Positions 42,258-50,485 of a stretch of 64,000 nucleotides of DNA are shown one piece after another (the first letter of the stretch is position 1; each line of letters begins with the position of its first letter). Made by a program: the position numbers and the translations under genes. The notes under the pieces are model-generated. The model made no database searches. It had not been told where the DNA came from and worked only from the letters and a program-made list of their open reading frames with translations. This stretch comes from Flavobacterium sp. W4I14 (lineage in GTDB: Bacteria > Bacteroidota > Bacteroidia > Sphingobacteriales > Sphingobacteriaceae). The stretch lies in contig JAUSZU010000001.1 of the NCBI GenBank assembly GCA_030817875.1, forward strand, positions 4,092,001 through 4,156,000, given 5' to 3'.

Positions 42258-44684
42258 GTGCAAAAACTATTTGTCTTTTTATTTCTTTTAATCAGTCCAG
42301 TATTTTTATTCGGTCAGCAACCCGCTTCGAAGATTAAAATTGTTTCATTTTCCAAGATAACTGGTGATACCAAGAAAAAAATCAGTTACCTGCGAAACCC
42401 TGTTTTTCAACAAGATAATGCAACTTTGACCTGCGATAGCGCCGTATTTTATAGCGAGCGGAACTATTTCGAAGCTTTTAAAAATGTACATATCAACCAG
42501 CTTACAACAGATATTTATTCCGATCAATTGGAGTATGATGGAAATAAAAAACACGCGCATTTAACAGGAAATGTGGTGATGAAAGACCCAACATCCACCT
42601 TAACCACCAATATTTTAGATTATAATACCCTCAGCAAGATAGGCACTTATACCAGTGGAGGAAAAATTGTAAATCAAGAGGTGACAGTAACGAGTAAAAA
42701 TGGCTATTATTTTAGTCAAAGAAACGTAGCCTACTTTAAATATGATGTGGTAGTAGTTACGCCTCAATCAGTTATAAAATCGGATACGATGAGCTATAAT
42801 ACTCAGGATAAATGGACCTACTTTTATGGCCCTACCAATATTAAGGGAAAAGACGATAATCTTTACACCGAAAATGGTCAGTATAATACGATGACTGAGG
42901 ATGCTTTTTTTGGAAAGAAAAACCTATATACGCAAGGCACCAGATCGTTAAAAGGTGATAGTTTGTATTATTTCGGAAAAAAAGGAATTGGTAAAGCAGT
43001 AAAAAACATTGTTTTTTCTGATACGAAAGATAAGATGAAGATGTTCGGCGATTTGGGCTATTATTATAAACTGGATCAAAGGACATTGGTTACACGAAAT
43101 GCATATCTTGGCATTGGTACGGAAGATTCTATAATGGTGAAGAATAAAAAAAGGCCAGATAGTTTATGGATGGGTGCCGATACTTTAGAAACGCAGATGG
43201 TGCTACAAAAAACCTTAAAGCTAATCCCTAAAATTTCGATTAAAGCCGACAATCAGGTTGGAGAAGATGATGAAGATACCGGTGAAAAGAAAGAAAAAGG
43301 CGAGCCAAAATATAAACCGGAAGCTGAATCTACCCAAAAAGAAGACAAAAACAAGCGTAAAAATAGCAGGGCTGATAAAAAGAAAAAGAACAAAGGCGAT
43401 GCTGAAGCAGAAGACCCGCTTAACCTGAAGGATAAAAGCACTGATAGTTTAAAATCGAAAGCAGATTCGCTTGGCAAAGATCTATCCAAGCTTAACCTTG
43501 ATAGTTTGCAAAAAAACAATATGTTAAAGGGAAAGGCTGACTCCATTATCAAAAACCTGCCAAAACTTAAAACCGATAGTCTGAAAAGGCTGGCTGATAA
43601 AGCCAATTCGATAGTAAAGGATTTATCGAAAACAAAAATCGATAGCTTGCAAAAAAAGATTGCCGATAAGGCCTCACCAATTGTAAAGGATATTTCAAAA
43701 ACGAAAACCGATAGCCTGCAAAAGAAGATAACAAAATCTGGCGTTAAAGATAGTTTAACAAAAGTTCTTGGAAACTTAAAACCAGGGGCATTAAAAACTG
43801 ATACAGCCAAATTTAACCCGGCTGATACCGTTCAAACCCGTATCATTAAGGCTTACCACGGCGTTAAGATTTTTAAAACGAATATACAGGCAAAAACCGA
43901 CAGTCTGTTTTATACCAGTGCCGATTCTACGCTACGTTGCTACAGTAATCCGATCATCTGGTCAGAAGGCTCTCAGCAAGTTGGCGATACGATATTTGTT
44001 CAGTTCAAGAATAAAAAACTAAACAATTTACAGGCCTTTAGAAATGCATTTTTAGTCAATACGCCAAAAGATTCGTTAAGGTTTAACCAGATAAAAGGAA
44101 GGTTAATGACCGGTTTCTTTACCAATGGAAAATTCAAGAACCTATATGTGGATGGCAATGCCGAAAGCATTTATTATACCCAGGATGACAGCACAAAGGT
44201 GTATAAAGAAATGAATCAAACCCTAAGCAGCAGGATAAAATTCATCTTCAAGGATAAGGAAAATGCAATTGAGGAAATTGTTTATATCAAGGGAATAGAA
44301 GGAGCCTTGAATCCGGAAAATACGATTGCAAAAGATCATGTTTTAAAAGGATTTTCGTGGAAACCTACTGAGCGCCCAAAATCAAAGAAAGATGCCATTG
44401 GCTCATCTGGAAAACCTAAGCCCAAAGCAAAGGCAAAAGCAGTTGCGGGCAAAACTGTCGCTGGTGCCAAAATCACGCCCCCTGCAAATAAACCATCAAC
44501 AACGGCACCTGCGGTTAAACCAAAAATCACATTGGGAAAAGACAGCTTAAATGTGGATAAGAAATTGCCACAAACTAAACCGGCAGACACCACCAATTTT
44601 GGCATTAAACCCATTTTACCCAAAAAGGACTCAGTACAGGTCAAAAAAGATTCTGTTGTAAAAAAGGTGGTTGGTAAAATGTAA
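42258..44684 (+). CDS. OstA-like protein (LptA/LptD N-terminal type) with repetitive insert
   Basis: The 808-residue protein begins with a signal peptide (MQKLFVFLFLLISPVFLFG) from a GTG start. The N-terminal half holds LptA/OstA-type beta strands: FYSERNYFEAFKNVHINQ, GNKKHAHLTGNVVMKDPTSTLTTNIL, with further copies in AKTDSLFYTSADSTLRCYSNPII after residue 540. Between lies a long charged insert (about residues 330-520) with repeated KADSIIKNLxKLKTDSLxKxxxDKA units, and the C-terminus is Ala/Pro/Lys-rich. OstA-like proteins take part in moving lipopolysaccharide or related lipids across the periplasm. It is divergent from tilS. Confidence 0.85.
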   Translation: MQKLFVFLFLLISPVFLFGQQPASKIKIVSFSKITGDTKKKISYLRNPVFQQDNATLTCDSAVFYSERNYFEAFKNVHINQLTTDIYSDQLEYDGNKKHAHLTGNVVMKDPTSTLTTNILDYNTLSKIGTYTSGGKIVNQEVTVTSKNGYYFSQRNVAYFKYDVVVVTPQSVIKSDTMSYNTQDKWTYFYGPTNIKGKDDNLYTENGQYNTMTEDAFFGKKNLYTQGTRSLKGDSLYYFGKKGIGKAVKNIVFSDTKDKMKMFGDLGYYYKLDQRTLVTRNAYLGIGTEDSIMVKNKKRPDSLWMGADTLETQMVLQKTLKLIPKISIKADNQVGEDDEDTGEKKEKGEPKYKPEAESTQKEDKNKRKNSRADKKKKNKGDAEAEDPLNLKDKSTDSLKSKADSLGKDLSKLNLDSLQKNNMLKGKADSIIKNLPKLKTDSLKRLADKANSIVKDLSKTKIDSLQKKIADKASPIVKDISKTKTDSLQKKITKSGVKDSLTKVLGNLKPGALKTDTAKFNPADTVQTRIIKAYHGVKIFKTNIQAKTDSLFYTSADSTLRCYSNPIIWSEGSQQVGDTIFVQFKNKKLNNLQAFRNAFLVNTPKDSLRFNQIKGRLMTGFFTNGKFKNLYVDGNAESIYYTQDDSTKVYKEMNQTLSSRIKFIFKDKENAIEEIVYIKGIEGALNPENTIAKDHVLKGFSWKPTERPKSKKDAIGSSGKPKPKAKAKAVAGKTVAGAKITPPANKPSTTAPAVKPKITLGKDSLNVDKKLPQTKPADTTNFGIKPILPKKDSVQVKKDSVVKKVVGKM
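43430..43760. repeat. Coding repeat in the OstA-like gene
   Basis: Imperfect units encode segments like KTDSLKRLADKANSIVKDLSK and KIDSLQKKIADKASPIVKDISK. The unit is roughly 23-25 residues with DSL as anchor. The opposite strand stays open for 185 codons as a side effect. Confidence 0.65.
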
Positions 44685-44691
44685 TAAGTGT

Positions 44692-44729
44692 GATCGTCAT
44701 TTCGACTGGAGCACAGCGAAATGACGATC
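44692..44729. terminator. Palindromic repeat after the OstA-like gene
   Basis: GATCGTCATTTCG and CGAAATGACGATC form a perfect 13-base stem with a 12-base loop. It is a member of the 16317 dispersed family and could end transcription from either side, though no T tract is present. Confidence 0.55.
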
Positions 44730-44766
44730 CATCAAAATTTAATAATCTGGTAAAGCCTACTTTCTA

Positions 44767-45336
44767 TCACTTCAAAAATTTCAACATCTTTTTTAGTGCA
44801 ATAGCCCTGTGGCTGATTTTATTCTTCTCTGCCATGTCCATCTCAGCAAAAGTGATATCATAGCCGTTTGGTTGAAATATAGGATCATAACCGAAGCCTT
44901 TCGAACCTGATAGCTCTGTTTTGATGGTTCCTTCAATTAAACCTTCAAAAATGTGGTTTTTACCACCCTGCATTAAAGAAATCACTGTTTTAAACCTTGC
45001 TTTTCTGTTTGGGTTCCCCTCAAGTTTAGCTAAAACCAACTGAATATTTTCTAAACTATCCCTGCTTCCTGAATATCGGGCAGAATAAACACCCGGTTCG
45101 TTATTCAAAGCATCTACTTCTAAACCGCTATCATCTGCAAAACAGTCCAAATCAAAATGTTCGGCTACATAGCTGCTTTTTAAGGTAGCATTTCCTTCAA
45201 AGGTATCTGCAGTTTCAGGAATATCAACCAAACAACCAATATCTTCCAGATTCAGCACTTCATATTTACCTTCAAGTGCAGCACGTATTTCTTCTGTTTT
45301 ATGTTGATTATTGGTAGCAAATACAAGTTTTTTCAT
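44767..45336 (-). CDS. rdgB: Non-canonical purine NTP pyrophosphatase (RdgB/HAM1)
   Basis: The 189-residue enzyme removes ITP, dITP and XTP from the nucleotide pool. KLVFATNNQHKTEEIRAAL is the N-terminal substrate loop, CFADDSGLEVDALNNEPGVYSARYSG holds the catalytic aspartates, and GSKGFGYDPIFQPNGYDITFAEM the C-terminal part. Length is typical. A 7-base GGTGTAG array lies 18 bases upstream of its start, and no clear promoter boxes are seen between. Confidence 0.96.
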   Translation of the reverse strand: MKKLVFATNNQHKTEEIRAALEGKYEVLNLEDIGCLVDIPETADTFEGNATLKSSYVAEHFDLDCFADDSGLEVDALNNEPGVYSARYSGSRDSLENIQLVLAKLEGNPNRKARFKTVISLMQGGKNHIFEGLIEGTIKTELSGSKGFGYDPIFQPNGYDITFAEMDMAEKNKISHRAIALKKMLKFLK

Positions 45337-45353
45337 TGTAAAAAGGGTAAAAA

Positions 45354-45407
45354 GGTGTAGGGTGTAGGTGTAGGGTGTAGGGTGTAGGGTGTAGGGTGTA
45401 GGGTTTG
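45354..45407 (+). repeat. GGTGTAG heptamer array, about seven units
   Basis: Seven GGTGTAG units with one 6-base unit and a final GGTTTG. The unit differs by one base from the TTTAGGG array at 32271. It lies between rdgB and its upstream neighbour, in the region where the rdgB promoter or leader should be. Confidence 0.92.
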
Positions 45408-45435
45408 AAAGATTAACCGTTTCTTTGTTACCGGC

Positions 45436-46089
45436 TTATTTAATTTTCTGAAGATGCCCCCAAAGTATTTTCTTAGCGGTTAAATCGCTATCCAGATGAT
45501 GGAGGTTAGGGGCAAATATAATCCTGGTGGTTTCGTGAACGATGATTTCATTCTGCCAGCTAAGGTTCAGCCTCAAGTCGGCAATCTCTACTCCAAAAGA
45601 TAACATAATGGCAGGTTTAAAAAACCTATGCAATTCTACATAGTCAGTTCCGCTATAATTTGCATAATTTAAAATGGCAAAATCAGGTGTACCCAAATCT
45701 ACTGCCTTCACAATTTTCCTCAGCAGTTCCCTGCCTTGTTCGGTACTTACATCATTCTCATTATCGTTTACTAAAATCAGGACCGATTTTTTATTTCCAC
45801 CTAAAAATTTAAACGTTTTTTCTGGTGCTGGTTCGGCCACAATATGCGGAATTTCAGGACCTTGCGTATAAACTTTAGGTACATTTGTAGGATTAATCCC
45901 AGGAATTTGCGTTATTTCTGGGTTTAAAAGAGGTTCTTTTACTTCCGTAACAGAAACATTTTCAGCAGCAAAAACTGGCTCTGGATTACGTAAAGGCAGA
46001 ATTTCTACGCTTTCATCCTTCACCAAAAAAACCTCTTCAGTAAAAAATAAACGTAAAGCATTCGCATTGTTGGTAACCTGGTTTTCCAT
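45436..46089 (-). CDS. Hypothetical protein
   Basis: The 217-residue protein starts MENQVTNNANALRLFFTEEVFLVKDE, has a Pro-rich middle and a better ordered C-terminal half (KSVLILVNDNENDVSTEQGRELLRKIVKAVDLGTPDFAILNYANYSG, then FFKPAIMLSFGVEIADLRLNLSWQNEIIVHETTRIIFAP). There is no signal peptide. I do not recognise a family with confidence. It lies upstream of rdgB in the same direction with a 99-base gap that holds the heptamer array. Confidence 0.7.
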   Translation of the reverse strand: MENQVTNNANALRLFFTEEVFLVKDESVEILPLRNPEPVFAAENVSVTEVKEPLLNPEITQIPGINPTNVPKVYTQGPEIPHIVAEPAPEKTFKFLGGNKKSVLILVNDNENDVSTEQGRELLRKIVKAVDLGTPDFAILNYANYSGTDYVELHRFFKPAIMLSFGVEIADLRLNLSWQNEIIVHETTRIIFAPNLHHLDSDLTAKKILWGHLQKIK

Positions 46090-46193
46090 TCGTATTTTTG
46101 TTGGATAATAATTTCTGTTAAAATTAGTTAAATATCTTATAATAGCGTCGCTAATTGTTACTTTTATCCCTTAAAATTTATAGAGTGCTCTGC

Positions 46194-46781
46194 GTGAGGA
46201 AAGCTTATTGCCTATTTGTTTTTAGCTTTATTTATAGCATTTCGTTTGCACAAAACGTGGCTGTGGTAAACGGTAAATCAATAAGTACCAAAGAATTTAT
46301 GTGGGCATACAAAAAAAGCCATAACGGAAACGTTAGTGCAGCTTACGATACTTTACAAGCATATTTAAACTTGTATATAAATTTTAAGCTTAAAGTTTTA
46401 GATGCCCGGGAAATGGGATTGGACAAAAATGCCAGTTACCAGGAAGAAATCAAAACCTACGAAGATGCATTAACCACACATAAAAAAATTGGGGTAAGTA
46501 ACAAAGACCGCGATTTTTTATTGAACGAATACCGCGAAGGTGTTTTAATGTTCAATGTTTCGGAACAAAAAATCTGGAACAAAGCACAGGAAGATGAGCA
46601 GGCGATAAATGATTTTTATAGTAAAAACCAACAAAAGTATAATAAACCCTTAAGCGAGGTTAGAGGAGAGGTAATTGCCGATTACCAACTTAGTTTAGAA
46701 GAAAATTGGCTAAAGAGCCTCAAACAAAAATATCAGATCAAAATTAACGAAAACGAGTTAAAAAAGCTTGCCAAGTTATAA
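46194..46781 (+). CDS. SurA/PpiC-like protein lacking the isomerase domain
   Basis: From the GTG at 46194 the 195-residue protein has a signal peptide (RKAYCLFVFSFIYSISFAQ) and then NVAVVNGKSISTKEFMWAYKKSHNG, as in the N-terminal domain of Bacteroidota PpiC/SurA proteins. The second half, LLNEYREGVLMFNVSEQKIWNKAQEDEQAINDFYSKNQQKYN, matches the C-terminal chaperone part of the large paralogues. The parvulin domain expected between them is absent. GTG at 46185 or TTG at 46155 are alternative starts. surA follows after a 55-base gap, so both act in outer-membrane protein folding by inference. Confidence 0.75.
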   Translation: MRKAYCLFVFSFIYSISFAQNVAVVNGKSISTKEFMWAYKKSHNGNVSAAYDTLQAYLNLYINFKLKVLDAREMGLDKNASYQEEIKTYEDALTTHKKIGVSNKDRDFLLNEYREGVLMFNVSEQKIWNKAQEDEQAINDFYSKNQQKYNKPLSEVRGEVIADYQLSLEENWLKSLKQKYQIKINENELKKLAKL

Positions 46782-46810
46782 CCAACCTGATTTTTTTTGA
46801 CCATAAGTAT

Positions 46811-46818
46811 TAAATTTG
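46811..46818 (+). promoter_or_regulatory. -7 element of surA
   Basis: TAAATTTG, 18 bases before the ATG at 46837. A TTTG exists upstream but at too short a distance. Confidence 0.45.
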
Positions 46819-46836
46819 CAAAATATAACAAATAGA

Positions 46837-48195
46837 ATGAAGAAAGTTTTTTTAGTAGCAACCGCTTTAATTTGCCTGTTTTTAAACAGTTTCGCTCAAA
46901 AGCATACTGTAGATAAAGTTGCTGCTGTTGTAGGAAATAATATTATCCTGCTATCAGATTTAAACCAACAATACACTCAATATCTTTATCAGGGTAACCA
47001 GCCCAATAGTGAAATTAAATGTAAAATTTTACAACAAACTTTAACCCAGAAACTGCTTAAACAACAGGCCGAAATCGATTCAGTGATGGTTGAAGATGGT
47101 GCTGTTGATGATGAGGTTAATAAGCGTATGCGTTTCAGTATGCAGCGTGCAGGTGGACAAGAGCGTTTAGAGCAATTCTTAAACAAATCTGTTTTACAGT
47201 ACAAAGATGAGATCAGGCCATCGGTAAAAGATGAATTGATTGCTCAAAAAATGCAACAAAAAATTACCGAGAACATTAACGTTACACCAATGGAAGTTGA
47301 AAAATACTTCAAATCTTTAGGTGATAGCATTCCTGAATTTAATACGGAGGTAGAAGTTGGTGAAGTAATTTTAAACCCACAGTTAACCAGAGCAGAAAAA
47401 CAAAAATTCCGCGATAAAATTGAAGCCCTTCGTTTAAGGGTTAAAAGTGGCGAAGATATGGGTGTGTTAGCTAAAACTTATTCTGAAGATCCAGGTTCTG
47501 CTGCCGATGGTGGTGATTACGGTTTTATTGATAGAAATACCATGGTTAAAGAATTTACAGCCTGGGCATTTAAACTGAAAGCAGGAGAAATTTCACCTGT
47601 ATTCGAAACAGATTATGGTTTCCACTTTTTACAGGTTTTAGAGCGTAGAGGCGAGCAGGTACACGTTAGACATATTTTAATTATGCCTAAAACTACACCA
47701 GAAAGTTTAACCCGTTTAAAATTGCATGCAGATAGTATTTACAACAACATTATCGGTAAAAAATTAAGTTTCGCTGCTGCCGCAAACCTTTATTCAGATA
47801 ATAAAGAGAGTAAATATAATGGTGGTATGATGCTTAATGCCGAAAATGTTCAGGCAAGAAGTACCTTTATTCCTGTTGATAAACTAGATCCTTCGGTGTT
47901 TCTGGTAATCGATAGCATGAAAATCGGTGGTATTTCTAAACCAGATTTATTTACTGCAGCTGATGGAAAACAAGGTTACCGCATTTTATATTTAAAATCT
48001 AAAATTCCACCGCACAAAGCAAACTTAGCTCAGGATTTCCCAAAAATCAGAGATGCGGCACAAAGTGATAAAATTAATCGTACTTTAAGCGAATGGTTTG
48101 AAAAACGTCGCGAAAGCACTTACATTAAAATCGACGACGAATTTAACACCTGTGATGAATTAAAAATTTGGACTAAAACCACAGCCGCAAAATAA
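46837..48195 (+). CDS. surA: Periplasmic chaperone / peptidyl-prolyl isomerase SurA
   Basis: The 452-residue protein has a signal peptide (MKKVFLVATALICLFLNSFA), a helical N-terminal domain (VDKVAAVVGNNIILLSDLNQQ) and two parvulin domains: roughly residues 170-275 (SGEDMGVLAKTYSEDPGSAADGGDYGFIDR) and 278-385 (VHVRHILIMPKTTPES, KYNGGMM). It escorts outer-membrane proteins to the assembly machinery. The longer frame from a TTG at 46816 starts inside the -7 element, so the ATG is right. The MoxR gene follows after five bases. Confidence 0.95.
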   Translation: MKKVFLVATALICLFLNSFAQKHTVDKVAAVVGNNIILLSDLNQQYTQYLYQGNQPNSEIKCKILQQTLTQKLLKQQAEIDSVMVEDGAVDDEVNKRMRFSMQRAGGQERLEQFLNKSVLQYKDEIRPSVKDELIAQKMQQKITENINVTPMEVEKYFKSLGDSIPEFNTEVEVGEVILNPQLTRAEKQKFRDKIEALRLRVKSGEDMGVLAKTYSEDPGSAADGGDYGFIDRNTMVKEFTAWAFKLKAGEISPVFETDYGFHFLQVLERRGEQVHVRHILIMPKTTPESLTRLKLHADSIYNNIIGKKLSFAAAANLYSDNKESKYNGGMMLNAENVQARSTFIPVDKLDPSVFLVIDSMKIGGISKPDLFTAADGKQGYRILYLKSKIPPHKANLAQDFPKIRDAAQSDKINRTLSEWFEKRRESTYIKIDDEFNTCDELKIWTKTTAAK

Positions 48196-48200
48196 CACCA

Positions 48201-49163
48201 ATGCAGTATAAGAACGAAGTAGAAGCTGTTGATGCACTTCATCAATCTTTCAACAACATTAAAGCCGAAATAAGCAAAGTAGTAGTTGGACAAGATGACA
48301 TCATAAAATCTGTTTTAATCGCCATTTTTAGTAACGGACATTGTCTGTTGGTTGGCGTACCAGGATTAGCCAAAACTTTACTTGTACAAACAGTGGCTTC
48401 TGTTTTAGACCTCGATTTTAACCGCATCCAGTTTACACCCGATTTAATGCCAAGTGATATTATTGGCGCAGAGATTTTAGGAGAAGACAGGCACTTTAAA
48501 TTTATAAAAGGGCCTGTTTTTTCTAATATTATCCTCGCTGATGAGATTAACCGTACACCGCCAAAAACCCAGGCTGCTTTATTAGAAGCCATGCAGGAGA
48601 AATCGGTTACGGCTGCTGGGCAAACCCATATTTTACCAAAACCGTTTTTCGTTTTGGCCACACAAAACCCCATTGAGCAGGAAGGAACTTACCCCCTACC
48701 CGAAGCTCAGTTAGATCGTTTCATGTTCAATATTCAGTTAAATTACCCTGCCTTTGCAGATGAATTGAACATTGTAAAAAATACCACCAGTAATAAAACC
48801 GTTCAACTGCAGAAAATTATCCATGCAGATGATATTCAATATTTCCAGAAACTGATCCGCGATATTCCGATTACCGATAACGTTTTGGAATATGCCGTAA
48901 AACTAGCTGCTAAAACCCGTCCTAATAGCGAGTTTGCTACCGATGCTGTTAATAAATACATCAGCTGGGGTGCCGGTCCGCGTGCCTCGCAATTTTTAGT
49001 GTTGGGTGCAAAATGTCATGCCGCTGTAACAGGGAAATACTCGCCAGATATTGAAGATGTTAAAGCAGTTGCTGAACCTATTTTACGTCATCGCATTGTG
49101 CGTAATTACCGTGCAGAAGCTGAAGGCTTATCAATTGAGAAAATCATTAAAGATTTATTGTAG
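48201..49163 (+). CDS. MoxR family AAA+ ATPase
   Basis: The 320-residue ATPase has Walker A GVPGLAKT at residues 52-59, Walker B IILADEINRTPPKTQAALLEAMQE and sensor 1 FFVLATQNPIEQEGTYPLPEAQLDRF. MoxR ATPases act as chaperones for partner proteins with VWA or DUF58 domains; such partners do not follow here because the next genes are unrelated. It is translationally close to surA (five bases), an arrangement common in Bacteroidota. Confidence 0.95.
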   Translation: MQYKNEVEAVDALHQSFNNIKAEISKVVVGQDDIIKSVLIAIFSNGHCLLVGVPGLAKTLLVQTVASVLDLDFNRIQFTPDLMPSDIIGAEILGEDRHFKFIKGPVFSNIILADEINRTPPKTQAALLEAMQEKSVTAAGQTHILPKPFFVLATQNPIEQEGTYPLPEAQLDRFMFNIQLNYPAFADELNIVKNTTSNKTVQLQKIIHADDIQYFQKLIRDIPITDNVLEYAVKLAAKTRPNSEFATDAVNKYISWGAGPRASQFLVLGAKCHAAVTGKYSPDIEDVKAVAEPILRHRIVRNYRAEAEGLSIEKIIKDLL

Positions 49164-49219
49164 TAGCATTAAGCTAGTTGCGATCATCATCTGATGAGCT
49201 AGGATTTTAACTTTCTATT

Positions 49220-49266
49220 TGTGGATTACAAATCCACAGTACAATGATCGGGATTACAAATCCCGA
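49220..49266. repeat. Two GGATT-NNN-AATCC palindromes
   Basis: TGTGGATT-ACA-AATCCACA at 49220-49238 and TCGGGATT-ACA-AATCCCGA at 49248-49266. They open a block in which similar palindromes recur at 49944, 50364 and 50415. Confidence 0.8.
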
Positions 49267-49325
49267 CCGACGGAAAAGTCAACTCCAACTTGTATCTTGT
49301 CTATCGATACTATTCGCAAAACCTC

Positions 49326-49942
49326 GTGCTAAAAGATATATTTACTAATCTCTTAAGAAATTATACAGATAATGACCGTATAATAGCCGAATTTTGGGCT
49401 GAGATTGAGAAAAACTACACTCATAAAAAAAGGCATTATCATACACTTTCACATCTAGATAACGTGTTGACGCAACTTACTGAAGTAAAAGTTAACATTG
49501 AAAGTTGGGAAAGTATTCTATTTACTATATTCTATCATGACATTATTTATAACGCGTTAAAATCGGACAATGAAGAGAAAAGCGCCGAACTTGCCCAGAA
49601 GAGAATGAGGCAGATTTCAGTTCCTGACCACATTATCGATACTGCAAAACTCAAATAATAGCCACTAAAAAACACCTTGCCTATACTGAATCAGATACAA
49701 ATTATTTTACTGATGCAGATCTTTCGATATTAGGCCAAAGTGTAGAAAACTATACCACTTATTCGCAAAACGTAAGAAAAGAGTATTCAGTTTATCCGGA
49801 TCTCATTTATAATCCAGGACGAAAAAAGGTTCTGGAACATTTCATACAAATGGAACGGATTTTTAAAACAGATTATTTCTATCAAAAATTTGAAAGCCAG
49901 GCAAAATTGAATCTACAATTTGAACTAGAACAGCTCGGCTAG
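49326..49942 (+). pseudogene. HD-domain phosphohydrolase gene with a frameshift
   Basis: The first part, from a GTG at 49326, encodes LKDIFTNLLRNYTDNDRIIAEFWAEIEKNYTHKKRHYHTLSHLDNVL and IFYHDIIYN, an HD-type metal phosphohydrolase, and stops at 49658. The -1 frame then continues without a break: IIATKKHLAYTESDTNYFTDADLSILGQ, QNVRKEYSVYPDLIYNPGRKKVLEHFIQMERIFKTDYFY, to a TAG at 49940-49942. These are the expected C-terminal motifs of the same family, so one base is missing around the A-rich stretch at 49650-49658. It is a recent frameshift or a sequence error. Palindromes flank it. Confidence 0.85.
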
Positions 49943-49943
49943 C

Positions 49944-49959
49944 CGGGATGCAAATCCCG
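49944..49959. repeat. GGATT-type palindrome
   Basis: CGGGAT-GCAA-ATCCCG, directly after the HD pseudogene. Confidence 0.75.
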
Positions 49960-50021
49960 TCCAATAAAATGCTTAGGTTACCTTTTTATACTGCATGTAT
50001 TAAAGGACAAACCAGATAAAC

Positions 50022-50333
50022 ATGCAGTTCATAAAACCAGTATTCGCATTTGTTAAAAGGAGAATTATTTCTTTAATATTTCTTGGCTTTTATATTAGAA
50101 GCTGGGTGTTTTGTTTTATATTTTTTCATAGTCTACCAATCGGCTCTACCTCAAGATGCGGGATGCCTGATTTTGGTATGTTTATTTCCATAATGTTTCT
50201 ATCATGCATCTATTTAATAACATTTCTAGTCCTTACTTGGATAAATAAAGGACAATCTAAAAATGAATTCACTGTGATTACTGCAATGATTCCTTTACCA
50301 ATCTATATTGGAATAATTGATATGTTAACTTAA
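50022..50333 (+). CDS. Small hypothetical membrane protein
   Basis: The 103-residue protein has three hydrophobic segments: IISLIFLGFYIRSWVFCFIFF, MFISIMFLSCIYLITFLVLTWI and MIPLPIYIGIIDML. I do not recognise a family. It is bounded on both sides by GGATT-NNN-AATCC palindromes and its base composition is more AT-rich than the surrounding housekeeping genes, so it may be an acquired cassette. Confidence 0.6.
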   Translation: MQFIKPVFAFVKRRIISLIFLGFYIRSWVFCFIFFHSLPIGSTSRCGMPDFGMFISIMFLSCIYLITFLVLTWINKGQSKNEFTVITAMIPLPIYIGIIDMLT

Positions 50334-50363
50334 ACTTTGTTAGTCGGAATTTGCACATGAACT

Positions 50364-50431
50364 AAGGATTTGTAATCCTTCTATTCTTGGATTATGAATC
50401 TACATATAACAGGTCTGGATTGCAAATCCAG
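50364..50431. repeat. Cluster of GGATT-NNN-AATCC palindromes
   Basis: AAGGATT-TGT-AATCCTT at 50364-50380, a degenerate TTGGATT-ATG-AATC in between, and CTGGATT-GCA-AATCCAG at 50415-50431. Confidence 0.8.
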
Positions 50432-50473
50432 GCCAACGCAAGACCTAGCAACACAAAATTCATCCCAAACAAT

Positions 50474-50481
50474 TATATTTG
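50474..50481 (+). promoter_or_regulatory. -7 element four bases before the DinB-like start
   Basis: TATATTTG, then TTTT, then ATG at 50486. Leaderless geometry; no -33 box is seen. Confidence 0.55.
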
Positions 50482-50485
50482 TTTT

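Noticed and set aside
43253..43810. 185-codon minus-strand frame inside the OstA-like gene
   Set aside because: It is antisense to the Lys/Asp/Ser-rich repeat and rich in Phe/Leu/Ser as expected from that composition.
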